Positions 10,813 to 20,500 of a DNA stretch of 64,000 nt are shown one piece after another; the first letter of the stretch is position 1; each line of letters starts with the position of its first letter. Origin of the DNA: Coprinus comatus (lineage: Eukaryota; Basidiomycota; Agaricomycetes; Agaricales; Agaricaceae); contig JAWPGT010000083.1 in the NCBI GenBank assembly GCA_034638255.1, forward strand, positions 30,973 to 94,972. The letters are read 5' to 3'. The position numbers and the translations under genes were made by a program. The notes beneath the pieces were generated by a model, which searched no databases, had not been told where the DNA came from, and saw only the letters and a list, made by a program, of their open reading frames with translations.

Positions 10813-11726
10813 CAAGCAGCACCCCAAGTTTCCACAATTGCCTCCCACCGAATTTCCTCTTCCACTCCCTCGTCTTCCAGACAACCACCCATATCCAGAG
10901 ACGCAAACGAACAAGAACTAGTTGATCTCTTTGACTCCGCCGTACGAATCCCAGAGGTCAGCACAACCTTTGGAACTCCTTCAATCAGGAGGTACCTTCC
11001 ACCCGGAATCAAACTTTCAAACGACCAACAAAGTTGTCTTGTTGATACCTGGAAACGATTTCAAGAACTCAACGAAGCAGGAAGTTCTCAAATCGCTGCC
11101 GACATCCACTACATCTTCCGATTCCTACTACCCTATAAATCCACCTCACTTCTTATCCGAGTCAACACCTACGACCTATACCTGGTAGTTGACGGACTCT
11201 ATCAACCCACCGTTGAAAACCCCAATCTCACAACCGATATCGAAGTCGACAAAACCAAAACTCTATTCTACAGCAACGAACTCGCAAACCTCGTCCTCCA
11301 AAAAGCTATCAGAGACATAACTTCAACATCTCCAAGTTACCCCAAGGAGAACCTATGGAGATTGATGCCGCTGGACGATATGATGATGATGAATACGAAG
11401 AAGTCAGAATCCCAGATTTCGACTCTTCCGATTCAGAAGAATCTGACGAAGAAAATGAAGCTGAATTAATTCTTGGAATGGTTCTTACGGAACGACAAAA
11501 GGAACGTCGTAGCCGAGGTGTCTGCTTCTCCTGTGGAAATGCTGGACATTTCTTCCGAGAATGCCCCAAACGTCAATCCTCATCCTCCAAACCCCGCAAC
11601 AAGAAATCATCCTCATCAAACAGACCTTTCAAAAAGAAGAAGAAGAACAATGGAATTGACAAATTCCAAAGCTTCATGAAAGTGGCATCAACACTGATTG
11701 AAGATGAAGAAGATTTGAATTTTTAG
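10813..11726 (+). CDS. gag-like region of element A, in two frames
   Basis: One frame is open from 10813 to about 11460 without an ATG near its start (…LVDLFDSAVRIPEVSTTFGT…). I do not recognise it as a standard gag core. A second frame, open from 11217, reads basic, Gln/Asn-rich sequence and then EPMEIDA, an acidic stretch, the zinc knuckle CFSCGNAGHFFRECP (CX2CX4HX4C) and a Lys/Ser-rich tail, stopping at TAG 11724-11726. The second frame is surely gag C-terminus. The first ATG in it is 11355. Either a frameshift or an intron separates the halves. Gag is short compared with element B, so an internal deletion is possible. The pol frame opens at 11708 in the -1 frame, giving an 18-base overlap with gag. 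Confidence 0.6.
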
Positions 11727-11734
11727 GCCGGGTT

Positions 11735-14700
11735 TTGCTTAAGGCGACAAGTCGAACCCATCCAGCCTCCGCTATCCTTTCGGTGATTCATGAAGACTCT
11801 CAAGACTCAGACAATCTCTCCCTTACAGACGATGAATCGGACATTAGTACTACTCACTCCTCTACCTCAAAGACAATGGACATACCGGACCCTATTTATT
11901 CTCTCGAATCAGACAATTCACCGCCAGTGAACATTTCCGTTATTCCTCTTATCCTGTCCCACAACGAAAAATCTATTTATCTACCCATCTATCTTCAAAA
12001 TCACTGCTCCCACCAGATCGCCACCCTCAATGCCCTGATTGATTCAGGAGCTCAAGGAAACTTCGTTTCCGAGAAAACCGCACGCTCCCTTAACCTCCAA
12101 CGAATCCCTGTGGAACCCCCAATCGCTGTTACGAATGTTGATGGAACAGAAAACATCAGTGGAACAATCACTGAGAAAGTAGTTGTGGAATGTATCATTG
12201 ATGGTCGAAACATCAAGACAGATGCCTATGTTATTGGAATTGGAAAACACCCCGCCATTCTAGGGTTTTCCTTCTTGGAACAGTACAATCCCGACATTGA
12301 TTGGACTGCCAAAACATTCCGATGGCGTTCACCATCTTCTAAAACCATCTCTTGCTCCCAACTAGAAAATTCCATCACAATCAACGAAGTCACCTGCTAC
12401 AGTGAAGACCCAATTGATGTTCCCAAAAACCTCCGCATTGCTGCACAATCGCTTCCCGATACCCTTGACACTGGATTGGCTGGCCGCTTCATACAAATCA
12501 ATGCCAAAACTTCTGCATCCCAACTTATATCTCAAAAGCATGCAAAAGCCACATCTTCCGATCCAAAGGAAATAGTTCCTAGAACATTATGGAAATATCT
12601 TCCTGTCTTTGACAAGAAGGCCTCAGAACGATTTCCTCCATCACGACCTTGTGATCATCGCATTGATCTAAAAGAAACCTTCACCCCAAAGTCTTACAAA
12701 CCATATCGCCTTGCACCGGCTGAAATGGATGAATTAAAGACCTTTCTTGACGAGAACCTAGCCAAAGGATATATCCGACCATCTAAATCTCCTATGGCAT
12801 CACCATTCTTTTTCGTCAATAAGAAAGATGGAAAGTCTCTTAGACCATGTCAAGATTATCGCTATCTCAATTCCCACACTGTGAAAAACGCCTATCCCAT
12901 TCCTAATGTTAGCTCAATTATGGACCGCCTCCGTGGAGCTAAATACTTCACCAAAATGGACGTTCGTCTTGGATATAACAACGTTCGCATCTTTGATGGA
13001 GACCAATGGAAAGGAGCATTCAAAACTCCATTCGGTCTTTTCGAACCTACTGTTATGTTCTTTGGAATGACAAACTCTCCTGCAACGTTCCAGGCAATGA
13101 TGGATCATATCTTCCGAGACCTCATTGACAAACCTGGTTGTACAGCAGTTATTGTCTACATGGACGACATTCTCATTTTCTCTGATAACAAGCAAGATCT
13201 TAACAAGATGACTCTTGAAGTTCTAAAAAGAGTCCAAGAAAACGATCTTTATCTCAAGACCGAGAAATGCGAATTCGAGAAAACCTCCATAGAATTCCTA
13301 GGAATGACAATAAGCCAGAACAGTATCACCATGTCTGAAGACAAACTGGCTGGAATCGCAGAATGGCCTATTCCAACATCACAACGCGAAGTTAGAAAGT
13401 TCTTAGGATTTGCGAACTTCTACCGAAAATTCATCAAGAACTACGCCAATATCACCCGTCCTCTAAATGACCTTCTACGCAAATCGGTAGCATTTAAATG
13501 GACCCCAGAAGCAGAAGAAGCTTTTAACACTGTTAAGGACATGTTTGCGAACGGATCTATCCTTCTCACTCCCGATCCCCACAAACCATTCCATGTCGAA
13601 ACAGATGCTTCTGACTTTGCAACGGGCGGTGTTCTATGTCAAACTGATGAAAATGGAGTTACAAGACCTTGTGCTTTCCGTTCTAAATCCCTTGGACCTG
13701 CGGAACGCAACTATCCCACTCCGGACAAAGAACTTCTTGCGATCAAACAAGCTTTTGATGACTGGCGCCACTACCTACTGGGATCACCGCATATAGTAAC
13801 TGTGCACAGTGATCACAACAATCTCCGTTTTTGGCAAGATTCGCAGAAGCTGTCACGTCGTCAAGCTCGTACATGGGCTGAACTGCAGAAATACAACTTT
13901 GTGATAAAACACAAACCAGGAAAAGAAATTCCTGCTGCAGATGCACTCTCTAGACGACCAGATCATAACTTTGACTCTGCCGAAGAAAATGTGGACATTG
14001 TGGTTTTACCAAACAAGCTATTCTTAAACGCCACTTCAACTGAACCTGCCTTAATTGCCCAAGAACCCACTCTGAAGGAGAAACAACGGCTTCTAGCACA
14101 GTATCATGATCATCATTCCGCAGGACACCCTGGAATAGATGAAACATTAAGATGAATTCAGTTAATAGTGAAATGGCCTGGAATGCGTGATTTCATTACC
14201 AACTATGTCAAAGCCTGTCCACAATGCCAACAATTCAAGATTGATCGGAATCCTGCAAAACCTCCATTCCAACCACTTCCTCCATCCGAATCCATGCGTG
14301 TTTTTGGCGATATAGCTATGGACTTAATCACCGATCTCCCTCCTTGCGGAAAATTTGATTCTATATTATCCGTGATAGATCGCGGATTATCGAAGGGGAT
14401 AATACTCTGTCCAATGTCAAAAACCTGCACCTTTGCTGATATTTCGAAACTCCTGATCGACAATGTCTACAAACGGTTTGGTACCCCCAACACTATTGTC
14501 TCAGATCGTGATCCTCGTTTTGCTTCTAAAGCTGCCCAAAGGTTCTTTGAGATGCTCCAGATCAACTGGAAACCTTCTACGGCATACCATCCCCAAACAG
14601 ATGGTGCGACAGAACGAGCTAATCAAGAGATTGAAACATATCTCTCGATCTACTGCAACAACCAACCAAACGACTGGGTCGACGCACTTCCACTTCTCGA

Positions 14701-15415
14701 ATTCAGTTACAACTCCCGTCCCCATGCCGCCAACAAACGATCACCACTAGAAATTATGACTGGAACAAATCCACCATCCTTCCCCAATGTCATGGAAGAA
14801 TCTGGTGCACCATCAGTCGATGATCATGTTCGAAAACTTGATCGTTTCAGACACGAAGCACTGCTAGCCTATCAATCCACAGCTAAAGTGATATCTTCTC
14901 GTGTCAAACGCCCTCATTATCCAACCTATAATGAAGGGGATGAAGTTTATCTAAATGCGAAGAATCTTCCAATCCAATATCAGTCATCGAAGATCAAGCC
15001 GAAACGTCAAGGTCCCTTCAAGATCCTAAAACGCAAAGGACCTCTGACTTATCAACTTCTTCTACCAACTTCATGGAAGATCTATGATACGTTTCATGTG
15101 GCTCTGTTGAAACCCGCAGTTCAAAACGAGATCAACCCAAACAAGCCTTCCTCTGAAACCATCCCTGATCTGATAGATGGAGAAGAACACTGGGAAGTCG
15201 AAGCAATCATCAATCACAAAAGGAGTAGAAACAAGATGAAGTATTTGATCAAATGGAAGGGATTTCCTGACTCAGAGAATACTTGGGAACCAGAAAAGAA
15301 TGTTTCAGATTCAGCAAAAGAACTGTTTGGAGAATACCAGAAGAACCATCGCCTTTCACTTAAAAGGGCTCCTCCAAAGAAGACACTCTCTACCCCCCCT
15401 CGCAGATATAAATGA
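11735..15415 (+). pseudogene. pol: Pol polyprotein of element A (PR-RT-RH-INT-chromodomain)
   Basis: Domains in order: retropepsin (ALIDSGAQGNFVS, about 12030), reverse transcriptase (DGKSLRPCQDYRYLN; KMDVRLGYNNVRI; catalytic VYMDDIL near 13160), RNase H (VETDASDFATGGVL, about 13600), integrase zinc finger (HDHHSAGHPG...CPQCQQFK), integrase core with D, D and E in MDLITDLP, VSDRDPRFAS and YHPQTDGATERANQ, and a C-terminal chromodomain (WEVEAII...YLIKWKGFPDSENTWEPE, about 15190-15300). The frame is single except for one in-frame TGA at 14153-14155, between the two halves of the integrase zinc finger. TGA could derive from CGA by CpG decay. There is no ATG near the 5' end. The frame opens at 11708, so expression by -1 shift from gag is likely. 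The stop overlaps the next start as ATGA (15412-15415). Confidence 0.95.
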
Positions 15416-16614
15416 CCCAACAACAAGACTCTACCTCAGGCCCCTCTCCTCTTGAATACTCGCCCTCCTCTCACTCATCTTCCACACCGAGCCTAAGCTC
15501 AACCACCAACGACACCTTTCCGTCACCAGCAACCACACCCCCTCGAACTGCATCTACAACAGGAGCTATCAATACTCCTCTTGCTTTCAATCCAGCTTTT
15601 GATCCTAACCAACTTCGACTGGACGATCCAGAAGTTCAAGTTCTTCTTGATACTGCTATCGAGGATATTCCTCCTCACATTCTCAATCGCCTGCACATTG
15701 ACACTCTTATCGCTCGTGGTACTTACCCACCTGGAACAACTCTGATTGAAGAACCCCAACTTCGCGCAGCCATCGTCCTGGCAAGGTTCAATGCCATTCC
15801 ACCTACCATGGATCAAACAGAGACACCCATTGCTCACCCCATACCCCGCATCGCAACCCAGACGCAGTCTCTCCCCTCATTGAACGACCGACCACTGCAC
15901 CCTCTAGGTCAGATGGTAACTCGCCTGAACCAGTATTTGCGACGGAAATTCACCCGAGAAGCGCACCTGCCACCCCCTCCATTCATAATTCGAGTACATC
16001 GGAATGGGGAAATCACTATAACTGGAGAAGGGGAGTTGGACATCCAAACATGCTCTCCTACCACGAGGATGGAGAGGCACCACGAGAGTTACCAGCTGGA
16101 TCCAATGCCGAGTTTCTCTCCCTTCCATATTTCGAGAAACTCTATGAACTCTGGAATGTCCTCACCCACATTGCGTCGACGGCACGAGCAGAACGATATG
16201 CTCCAACCTCCGCACCCGGTCGCTTGGCACAATTATACTTCGTTCGACAACTCGGGGAGACCGTTACCAAGTACCTCGCCCGTGCATCGGAGATCTCAGA
16301 AGCCTCTACCCCCACAACCAACCCTCCACGACCAGATGACCCAACGGGATCGAATGTTCCTAGAAATGTTGGACGTGAGAACCCCAGCCTCCCAGCTAGC
16401 CAGGTTCCTCCCGCCAATCTCCTTACCGACATCCCCAATACCTATCCAATCGCCCCAGACCATCCATTCGCCAACCTTGGTTCCAGATATCCGTATCGAT
16501 ACACCACGCCCGCTCTTTACCATCCCCCAAACCGACGAGAGGCCCGTATCTTACGAAATATCTCCAACCCACCATTCGAGTCGTCAAGAGCAGTTCACTA
16601 TGCATCGTCATTAA
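15412..16614 (+). CDS. Third ORF of element A, N-terminal frame
   Basis: 400 codons, starting at the ATG of an ATGA overlap with the pol stop. This is an arrangement used for stop-start reinitiation. The first ~70 residues are Ser/Thr/Pro-rich, followed by a region with FDPNQLRLDDPEVQVLL and HILNRLHIDTLIARG. The second half is Pro/His/Arg-rich. From 16050 to 16614 it overlaps the zinc-knuckle ORF in the neighbouring frame. No database-type domain that I recognise. Element B has an ORF in the same place, so it is a conserved third gene and not random. It could encode an accessory nucleic-acid-binding protein. An envelope role is not supported, because I see no signal peptide or membrane segment. 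Confidence 0.6.
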   Translation: MTQQQDSTSGPSPLEYSPSSHSSSTPSLSSTTNDTFPSPATTPPRTASTTGAINTPLAFNPAFDPNQLRLDDPEVQVLLDTAIEDIPPHILNRLHIDTLIARGTYPPGTTLIEEPQLRAAIVLARFNAIPPTMDQTETPIAHPIPRIATQTQSLPSLNDRPLHPLGQMVTRLNQYLRRKFTREAHLPPPPFIIRVHRNGEITITGEGELDIQTCSPTTRMERHHESYQLDPMPSFSPFHISRNSMNSGMSSPTLRRRHEQNDMLQPPHPVAWHNYTSFDNSGRPLPSTSPVHRRSQKPLPPQPTLHDQMTQRDRMFLEMLDVRTPASQLARFLPPISLPTSPIPIQSPQTIHSPTLVPDIRIDTPRPLFTIPQTDERPVSYEISPTHHSSRQEQFTMHRH

Positions 16615-17438
16615 GGGAACTGGCTGATAAGATCATTGGTTCTGAGGATTTTGAACAACGGTTTGGAAGGTTCCCGATCTACAAGTTGAAGGAAGATATC
16701 ATGAAGAAGGATATTCCCTTACTGGTCTACAACCAGTTCACTGACGAAGAAAAGAAGTGTTACGATTATGGTTGCATTGTCTGTGGATTAGTCGGACACA
16801 TTGGATCGTCATGCCCTGACTACCAATGCCGATTCTGCAACACCATGGGACATTATTCCTGGACTTGCAAGAATCGACCCACATCCCCAGTCATTGTCTC
16901 TCGACTCAATACTCCCGAGCCCCTGGAACCAGCCACTCCCATCGCACTTACAAGAGCTCAAGATCAAATCACTCCCGAGATCTTTGGCACCCAGAAAGCT
17001 CATGGACTACAATTTCATCGTGTCGGACATACTTCCTCCCTCCTCACTCCTCTCCCTCGACGTCTCGATGAGAACCGAAACCCCGAATTCACCACTACTT
17101 ATCTGTTAACCACTCATCCCACTTCGGATCGAATTCTGGCTCTTACAAATGAGTGTCCCTTTCCTGCCAACTTGGAGAATGATGGAAACTATCGAGGAGA
17201 TGCCAGACCATGGGTCAACCCCAGATTGCCACCTAACCGAGTCACCTATCGAGATGAGCAAGACAACCGCCGAGTAGATGAAATCCGCCACCCCTCCCAG
17301 TTCCTACACCGCATTTCACATACTCCTCCTCTTTGGGAAATCCCCACTTCAGCAGTACGCCACCCTCTTCCTGCCAGACCACCCACTCCGCTGCCCGCCT
17401 ACCAAACTCGACCCTCTCGCTATGACAGACGTGTCTAA
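16050..17438 (+). CDS. Third ORF of element A, tandem zinc-knuckle frame
   Basis: 462 codons. A helical stretch FEKLYELWNVLTHIA (about 16130-16180) resembles KELYLWDTLAHTCQKL in element B. Then come Pro-rich sequence, a charged helix (LRELADKIIGSEDFEQRFGR) and two adjacent CCHC knuckles, CIVCGLVGHIGSSC and CRFCNTMGHYSWTC, both CX2CX4HX4C, near 16775-16865. The C-terminus is Pro/Arg-rich. It may be reached by a -1 shift from the frame that starts at 15412, or have its own start. Function unknown. Tandem knuckles suggest RNA or single-stranded DNA binding, a second gag-like nucleocapsid activity. Confidence 0.65.
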   Translation: MLSYHEDGEAPRELPAGSNAEFLSLPYFEKLYELWNVLTHIASTARAERYAPTSAPGRLAQLYFVRQLGETVTKYLARASEISEASTPTTNPPRPDDPTGSNVPRNVGRENPSLPASQVPPANLLTDIPNTYPIAPDHPFANLGSRYPYRYTTPALYHPPNRREARILRNISNPPFESSRAVHYASSLRELADKIIGSEDFEQRFGRFPIYKLKEDIMKKDIPLLVYNQFTDEEKKCYDYGCIVCGLVGHIGSSCPDYQCRFCNTMGHYSWTCKNRPTSPVIVSRLNTPEPLEPATPIALTRAQDQITPEIFGTQKAHGLQFHRVGHTSSLLTPLPRRLDENRNPEFTTTYLLTTHPTSDRILALTNECPFPANLENDGNYRGDARPWVNPRLPPNRVTYRDEQDNRRVDEIRHPSQFLHRISHTPPLWEIPTSAVRHPLPARPPTPLPAYQTRPSRYDRRV

Positions 17439-17536
17439 ATGTGGACCTATTTTCTTTGAGTACTTTTTCTTTCCTTCTTATTTTCGTCTGGACTACTACC
17501 TTGAACTATTATTTATGAACTATGGACTAGTTCTCT

Positions 17537-17549
17537 AGAAAGGGGATAA
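17537..17549 (+). promoter_or_regulatory. Polypurine tract of element A
   Basis: AGAAAGGGGATAA abuts the 3' LTR and is the expected plus-strand primer site. Confidence 0.75.
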
Positions 17550-18079
17550 TGTTACGGTTTCATATTTATCACGACTAATCATTAGAACTAATGATGGACG
17601 ATAGTGTACTTTCTCTTACTCGTTTCACATAGCCTTGGACTACTGTTTCATATAGCCTCGGACTAGTACTTTCTACGGACTTCCACTTGTCGTTTCACTC
17701 ACTGTTTCAGCTGTAGATAGTTTCACTCTCCTGTCTTACATGTATCAAGCATAGCCTACAACCTGTACTCGTAGTTGTATAAATACATGGACAGCGACAG
17801 AGATTAAGCTTCAGCTTAATACTCGTTGCCTCTCTTGTTCTCCCTGCTATCTCACTCTCTGTCCTCTGCCTGATAACCCCAGAACTCGGAGTCAGCTCTA
17901 ACTCTTGCACGAACGACTTATTAGTAAGGAACACCTGTGATCTACAGTCTGAGTACTGTGGAGGTCGTCCCCTGAAAGTAGTCTCAGTAAGAGTAGACGT
18001 TCTCCTCCTATGAGCACCTTGAAGAGGTCCATCGTAGCATCGTCTATACCGAAACGGAGGTATAGGCAAGATCATAACA
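17550..18079 (+). repeat. 3' LTR of element A
   Basis: 530 bp, same length as and almost identical to 9959-10488. Followed by the target duplication GTATC. Confidence 0.96.
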
Positions 18080-18084
18080 GTATC

Positions 18085-18236
18085 CCTTATACATCTCTGT
18101 CTCCATACCTCTTGGTCACTAGGTTGAAAGGCCTTGAGATTGCAGCAGAGTGTTTATTGATCGCACGTTCCTACATGACTGCACTCTAGCGTTTAAGTTC
18201 CAGGAGTGTTCAGCTTAACAGTTCATGGTCATAACA
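18085..18236 (-). repeat. Solo LTR family B, second part
   Basis: Continuation of 9486-9958 beyond element A, ending GGTCATAACA. Confidence 0.93.
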
Positions 18237-18440
18237 CAAACAATGATCATTTATTTGCCTGTTCTTTTGATGAGCTCAATGCTGCTAGCAACAAGAAATA
18301 TGGATGTCTCTGGTGAGTTTCTCTACTTGGAGTCACCAAAAGTGATGTTGCATTGTAGATTTTCCCATGGACAATCATTGATGCATTGCTCTCCCACAAC
18401 TTCGGGAGATAGACAACAAAGTTGAATACATATGGAGTAT
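18237..18440 (+). pseudogene. Fragment of the Zn2Cys6-like gene family
   Basis: The first ~70 bp (AATGATCATTTATTTGCCTG, then TTTTGATGAGCTCAATGC) match the exon at 51870-51945 of the fullest family copy, which reads LFACSFDELDTARNKKYG. The rest is unrelated. It is cut on the left by the LTR and on the right by the Tc1/mariner relic. Confidence 0.6.
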
Positions 18441-18473
18441 ATTCTACTACAAGATTACCTATAGAATATAATA

Positions 18474-20153
18474 TTAAAATTGTATATGACCACCCCATGC
18501 AGCCAAAACAGCCTTGACATGGTCTGGCATTGTTCCAATGAAATGGTCAACCCAGTCAATTGGTAGTGAGTCCCATGCAGCATGGACTACCAACTTTAAT
18601 TCATCTACAGTGTTTGGTTGATGTTGAAGACAGTGTAGGGATGTTTTGAGGATATGCCAGATAGGCTCAATGGGATTTAAATCGGGAGATGATGGAGGAT
18701 GATATGTAAGCAGGATATTTTTAGCTGCAAACCACTTCTTCAACATTTTGCTGATGTGGCTTGGGGCATTATCCTGTTGAAATTTGACATGTCCCCGGAG
18801 TTCATTCATCCATTTGTAGAAATCAAAAAGATATGGTTCAAGAACTTGTTCTTGGTACCTGTTATGACCACGAACTGTTAAGCTGAACACTCCTGGAACT
18901 TAAACGCTAGAGTGCAGTCATGTAGGAACGTGCGATCAATAAACACTCTGCTGCAATCTCAAGGCCTTTCAACCTAGTGACCAAGAGGTATGGAGACAGA
19001 GATGTATAAGGGATACAACAGAAGAGATTAAAGCTTAAGGCTTTAATCATCTAATACAGCAAGTATTTATACTATTCTAGGTATGTACCTAATAATAGCT
19101 ACTAACTATGTATATCCTAAATACTCGTCATCGCTTTATAATCTACTCCATACACAATGCTAGAACTGTCAACAGGAGTAGGTGAGACATTGGGGTCAGG
19201 GACTATTTACTCCATATACAATGAAAGATTAGTCAACAGGAGTAAAATGACGAAACAGATAACTAATGCTGGAGCTGGGGAAATGCAGACTTCTAAGCAT
19301 AAGTGGAGTCTCATACTTAGTTTGACGTTAGGTCATAGCGATGTCATGGTGATGTCACCGGGGAATGGTATGTCAGGTGGAGTCGTCCATGGTGTCGTCA
19401 TTGGGAATGAGTTCGGGGAAGATGGCGAACAAGTCTTCCTCGGTGGTGGTGGTACGAGCCGGTGGTTTGGGTGGACTCATAACAGTATCTTTTAGATGTC
19501 ATTCCTCCTCCATGTCCTCCTGGATAGTCCAACACAACCAAAGGCCCCTTCCAACCCTCTATGATACACCCCTACACCATAACTCATATGCTTGATTGCT
19601 TGAAGGTTGGGACAAGACATTCTTCAAGAAAGGCTTCATTGGGATGACGGGTTACAAAAATATGGCCTCGATGATCATCAAGACAAATATAGCACTCATC
19701 AGAATAGATGACACATTGAGAATTAGCCATTGATGAGATACTATTGATCCATGCCCAGTTCAATCGTGCTCATTTGTGCTCATTTGTAAGGAAAGGTACC
19801 CTCAGAGCTACCCTCCAGTGGTAGTTCCCCTCAGCAAGAACTGGCCACACTGTGCTAACCGAAATTTGTAGTCCAATTTCATTCACAATTTGTTGAAAGG
19901 GTGTGCGACATTCTTTTCGTGCTGTACAAGCAAGTTGACACTTGTTGTAGTTATTTAGCTTCTTGGGCCTACCTATGCAAGCTTTGTTGGCAACTGAACC
20001 AGTCACTTCATAGTGCTTGATGATGTGTTGTGCAGTATTGGGCTGGACAATCTCCTTTTGGCCTGCTTCAGCTGCATTTCCTGTTGCATGGTAGTACCCA
20101 ATGATTCAGTTTCTTGTGGGAATGTCAACCTCTCTCCAAGAAGTCTTTGGCAT
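18474..20153 (-). pseudogene. Tc1/mariner-type transposase, broken and LTR-interrupted
   Basis: Reading leftwards from ATG 20153: MPKTSWREVDIPTRN, a helix-turn-helix region with IGRPKKLNNYNK, then YSDECYICLDDHRG (first Asp block), EGWKGPLVVLDYPGGHG and, beyond a solo LTR at 18860-19484, FQQDNAPSHISKM (second Asp) and HPPSSPDLNPIEPIWHILK (third acidic residue). This is the Tc1/mariner DDE pattern. The C-terminus PDHVKAVLAAWGGHIQF ends at 18474. At least four in-frame stops break it: near 20107, near 19767, and two near 19580. A 10-bp tandem duplication near 19770 (GCTCATTTGT) adds damage. Terminal inverted repeats are not recognisable. Confidence 0.88.
18860..19484 (+). repeat. Solo LTR family B inside the Tc1 gene
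   Basis: 625 bp, TGTTATGACC to CTCATAACA. Flanks GTACC and GTATC form a one-mismatch target duplication. Many changes relative to the intact LTRs of element B are CG to TG or CA, for example AACCGTT to AACTGTT, GTCGTGT to GTCATGT, and CATCGGGGTCGG to CATTGGGGTCAG. Confidence 0.93.
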
Positions 20154-20500
20154 AGTAGTTAGAAAGGGTAGAATATAATTATATTTTGCCAAAAACACAA
20201 CATGACATTCAACATGTGAAACAATCATTATGTAAGCGACATCACTTTTGGTGCATACGAGTATCTTCCGTTACTCCTTTATTTAATATTAATACTCTCT
20301 TGTTTTAGTTACATTCACATTATCGCCCCTACACTTACAATCATTGTGCTACCTCAACTCAATCAGCATTCTCGCCAAAGCAGGTCAAAAGGAATCATTA
20401 CACATCAAGTTTTGGAACAGGAGTGTGAATGTTGAAACTGAGTTGGAGGTGGGAACATATTTTGTCTATATAAGTATTGTTTATCCCAAGCTCAAAGTTT
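20154..20500. other. Intergenic, no gene seen
   Basis: AT-rich DNA between the Tc1 relic and the duplicated gene unit. Nothing recognised. Confidence 0.55.

Larger units (their letters stand above)
9959..18079 (+). mobile_element. Ty3/gypsy chromovirus-type retrotransposon A, full length
   Basis: 8,121 bp with two 530-bp LTRs (9959-10488, 17550-18079) and a perfect duplicated target GTATC (9954-9958, 18080-18084). In scanning the LTRs I found only two differences (CAACTAATC/CGACTAATC and CTACGAGC/CTATGAGC), so the insertion is recent. Order: LTR, self-priming-type PBS, short gag region, protease-RT-RNase H-integrase-chromodomain, extra zinc-knuckle ORF, polypurine tract, LTR. One in-frame TGA (14153-14155) interrupts pol. 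Confidence 0.96.

Noticed and set aside
15412..16614. Third ORF of element A as an envelope gene
   Set aside because: No signal peptide, membrane segment or cysteine pattern of an envelope. Zinc knuckles follow instead.
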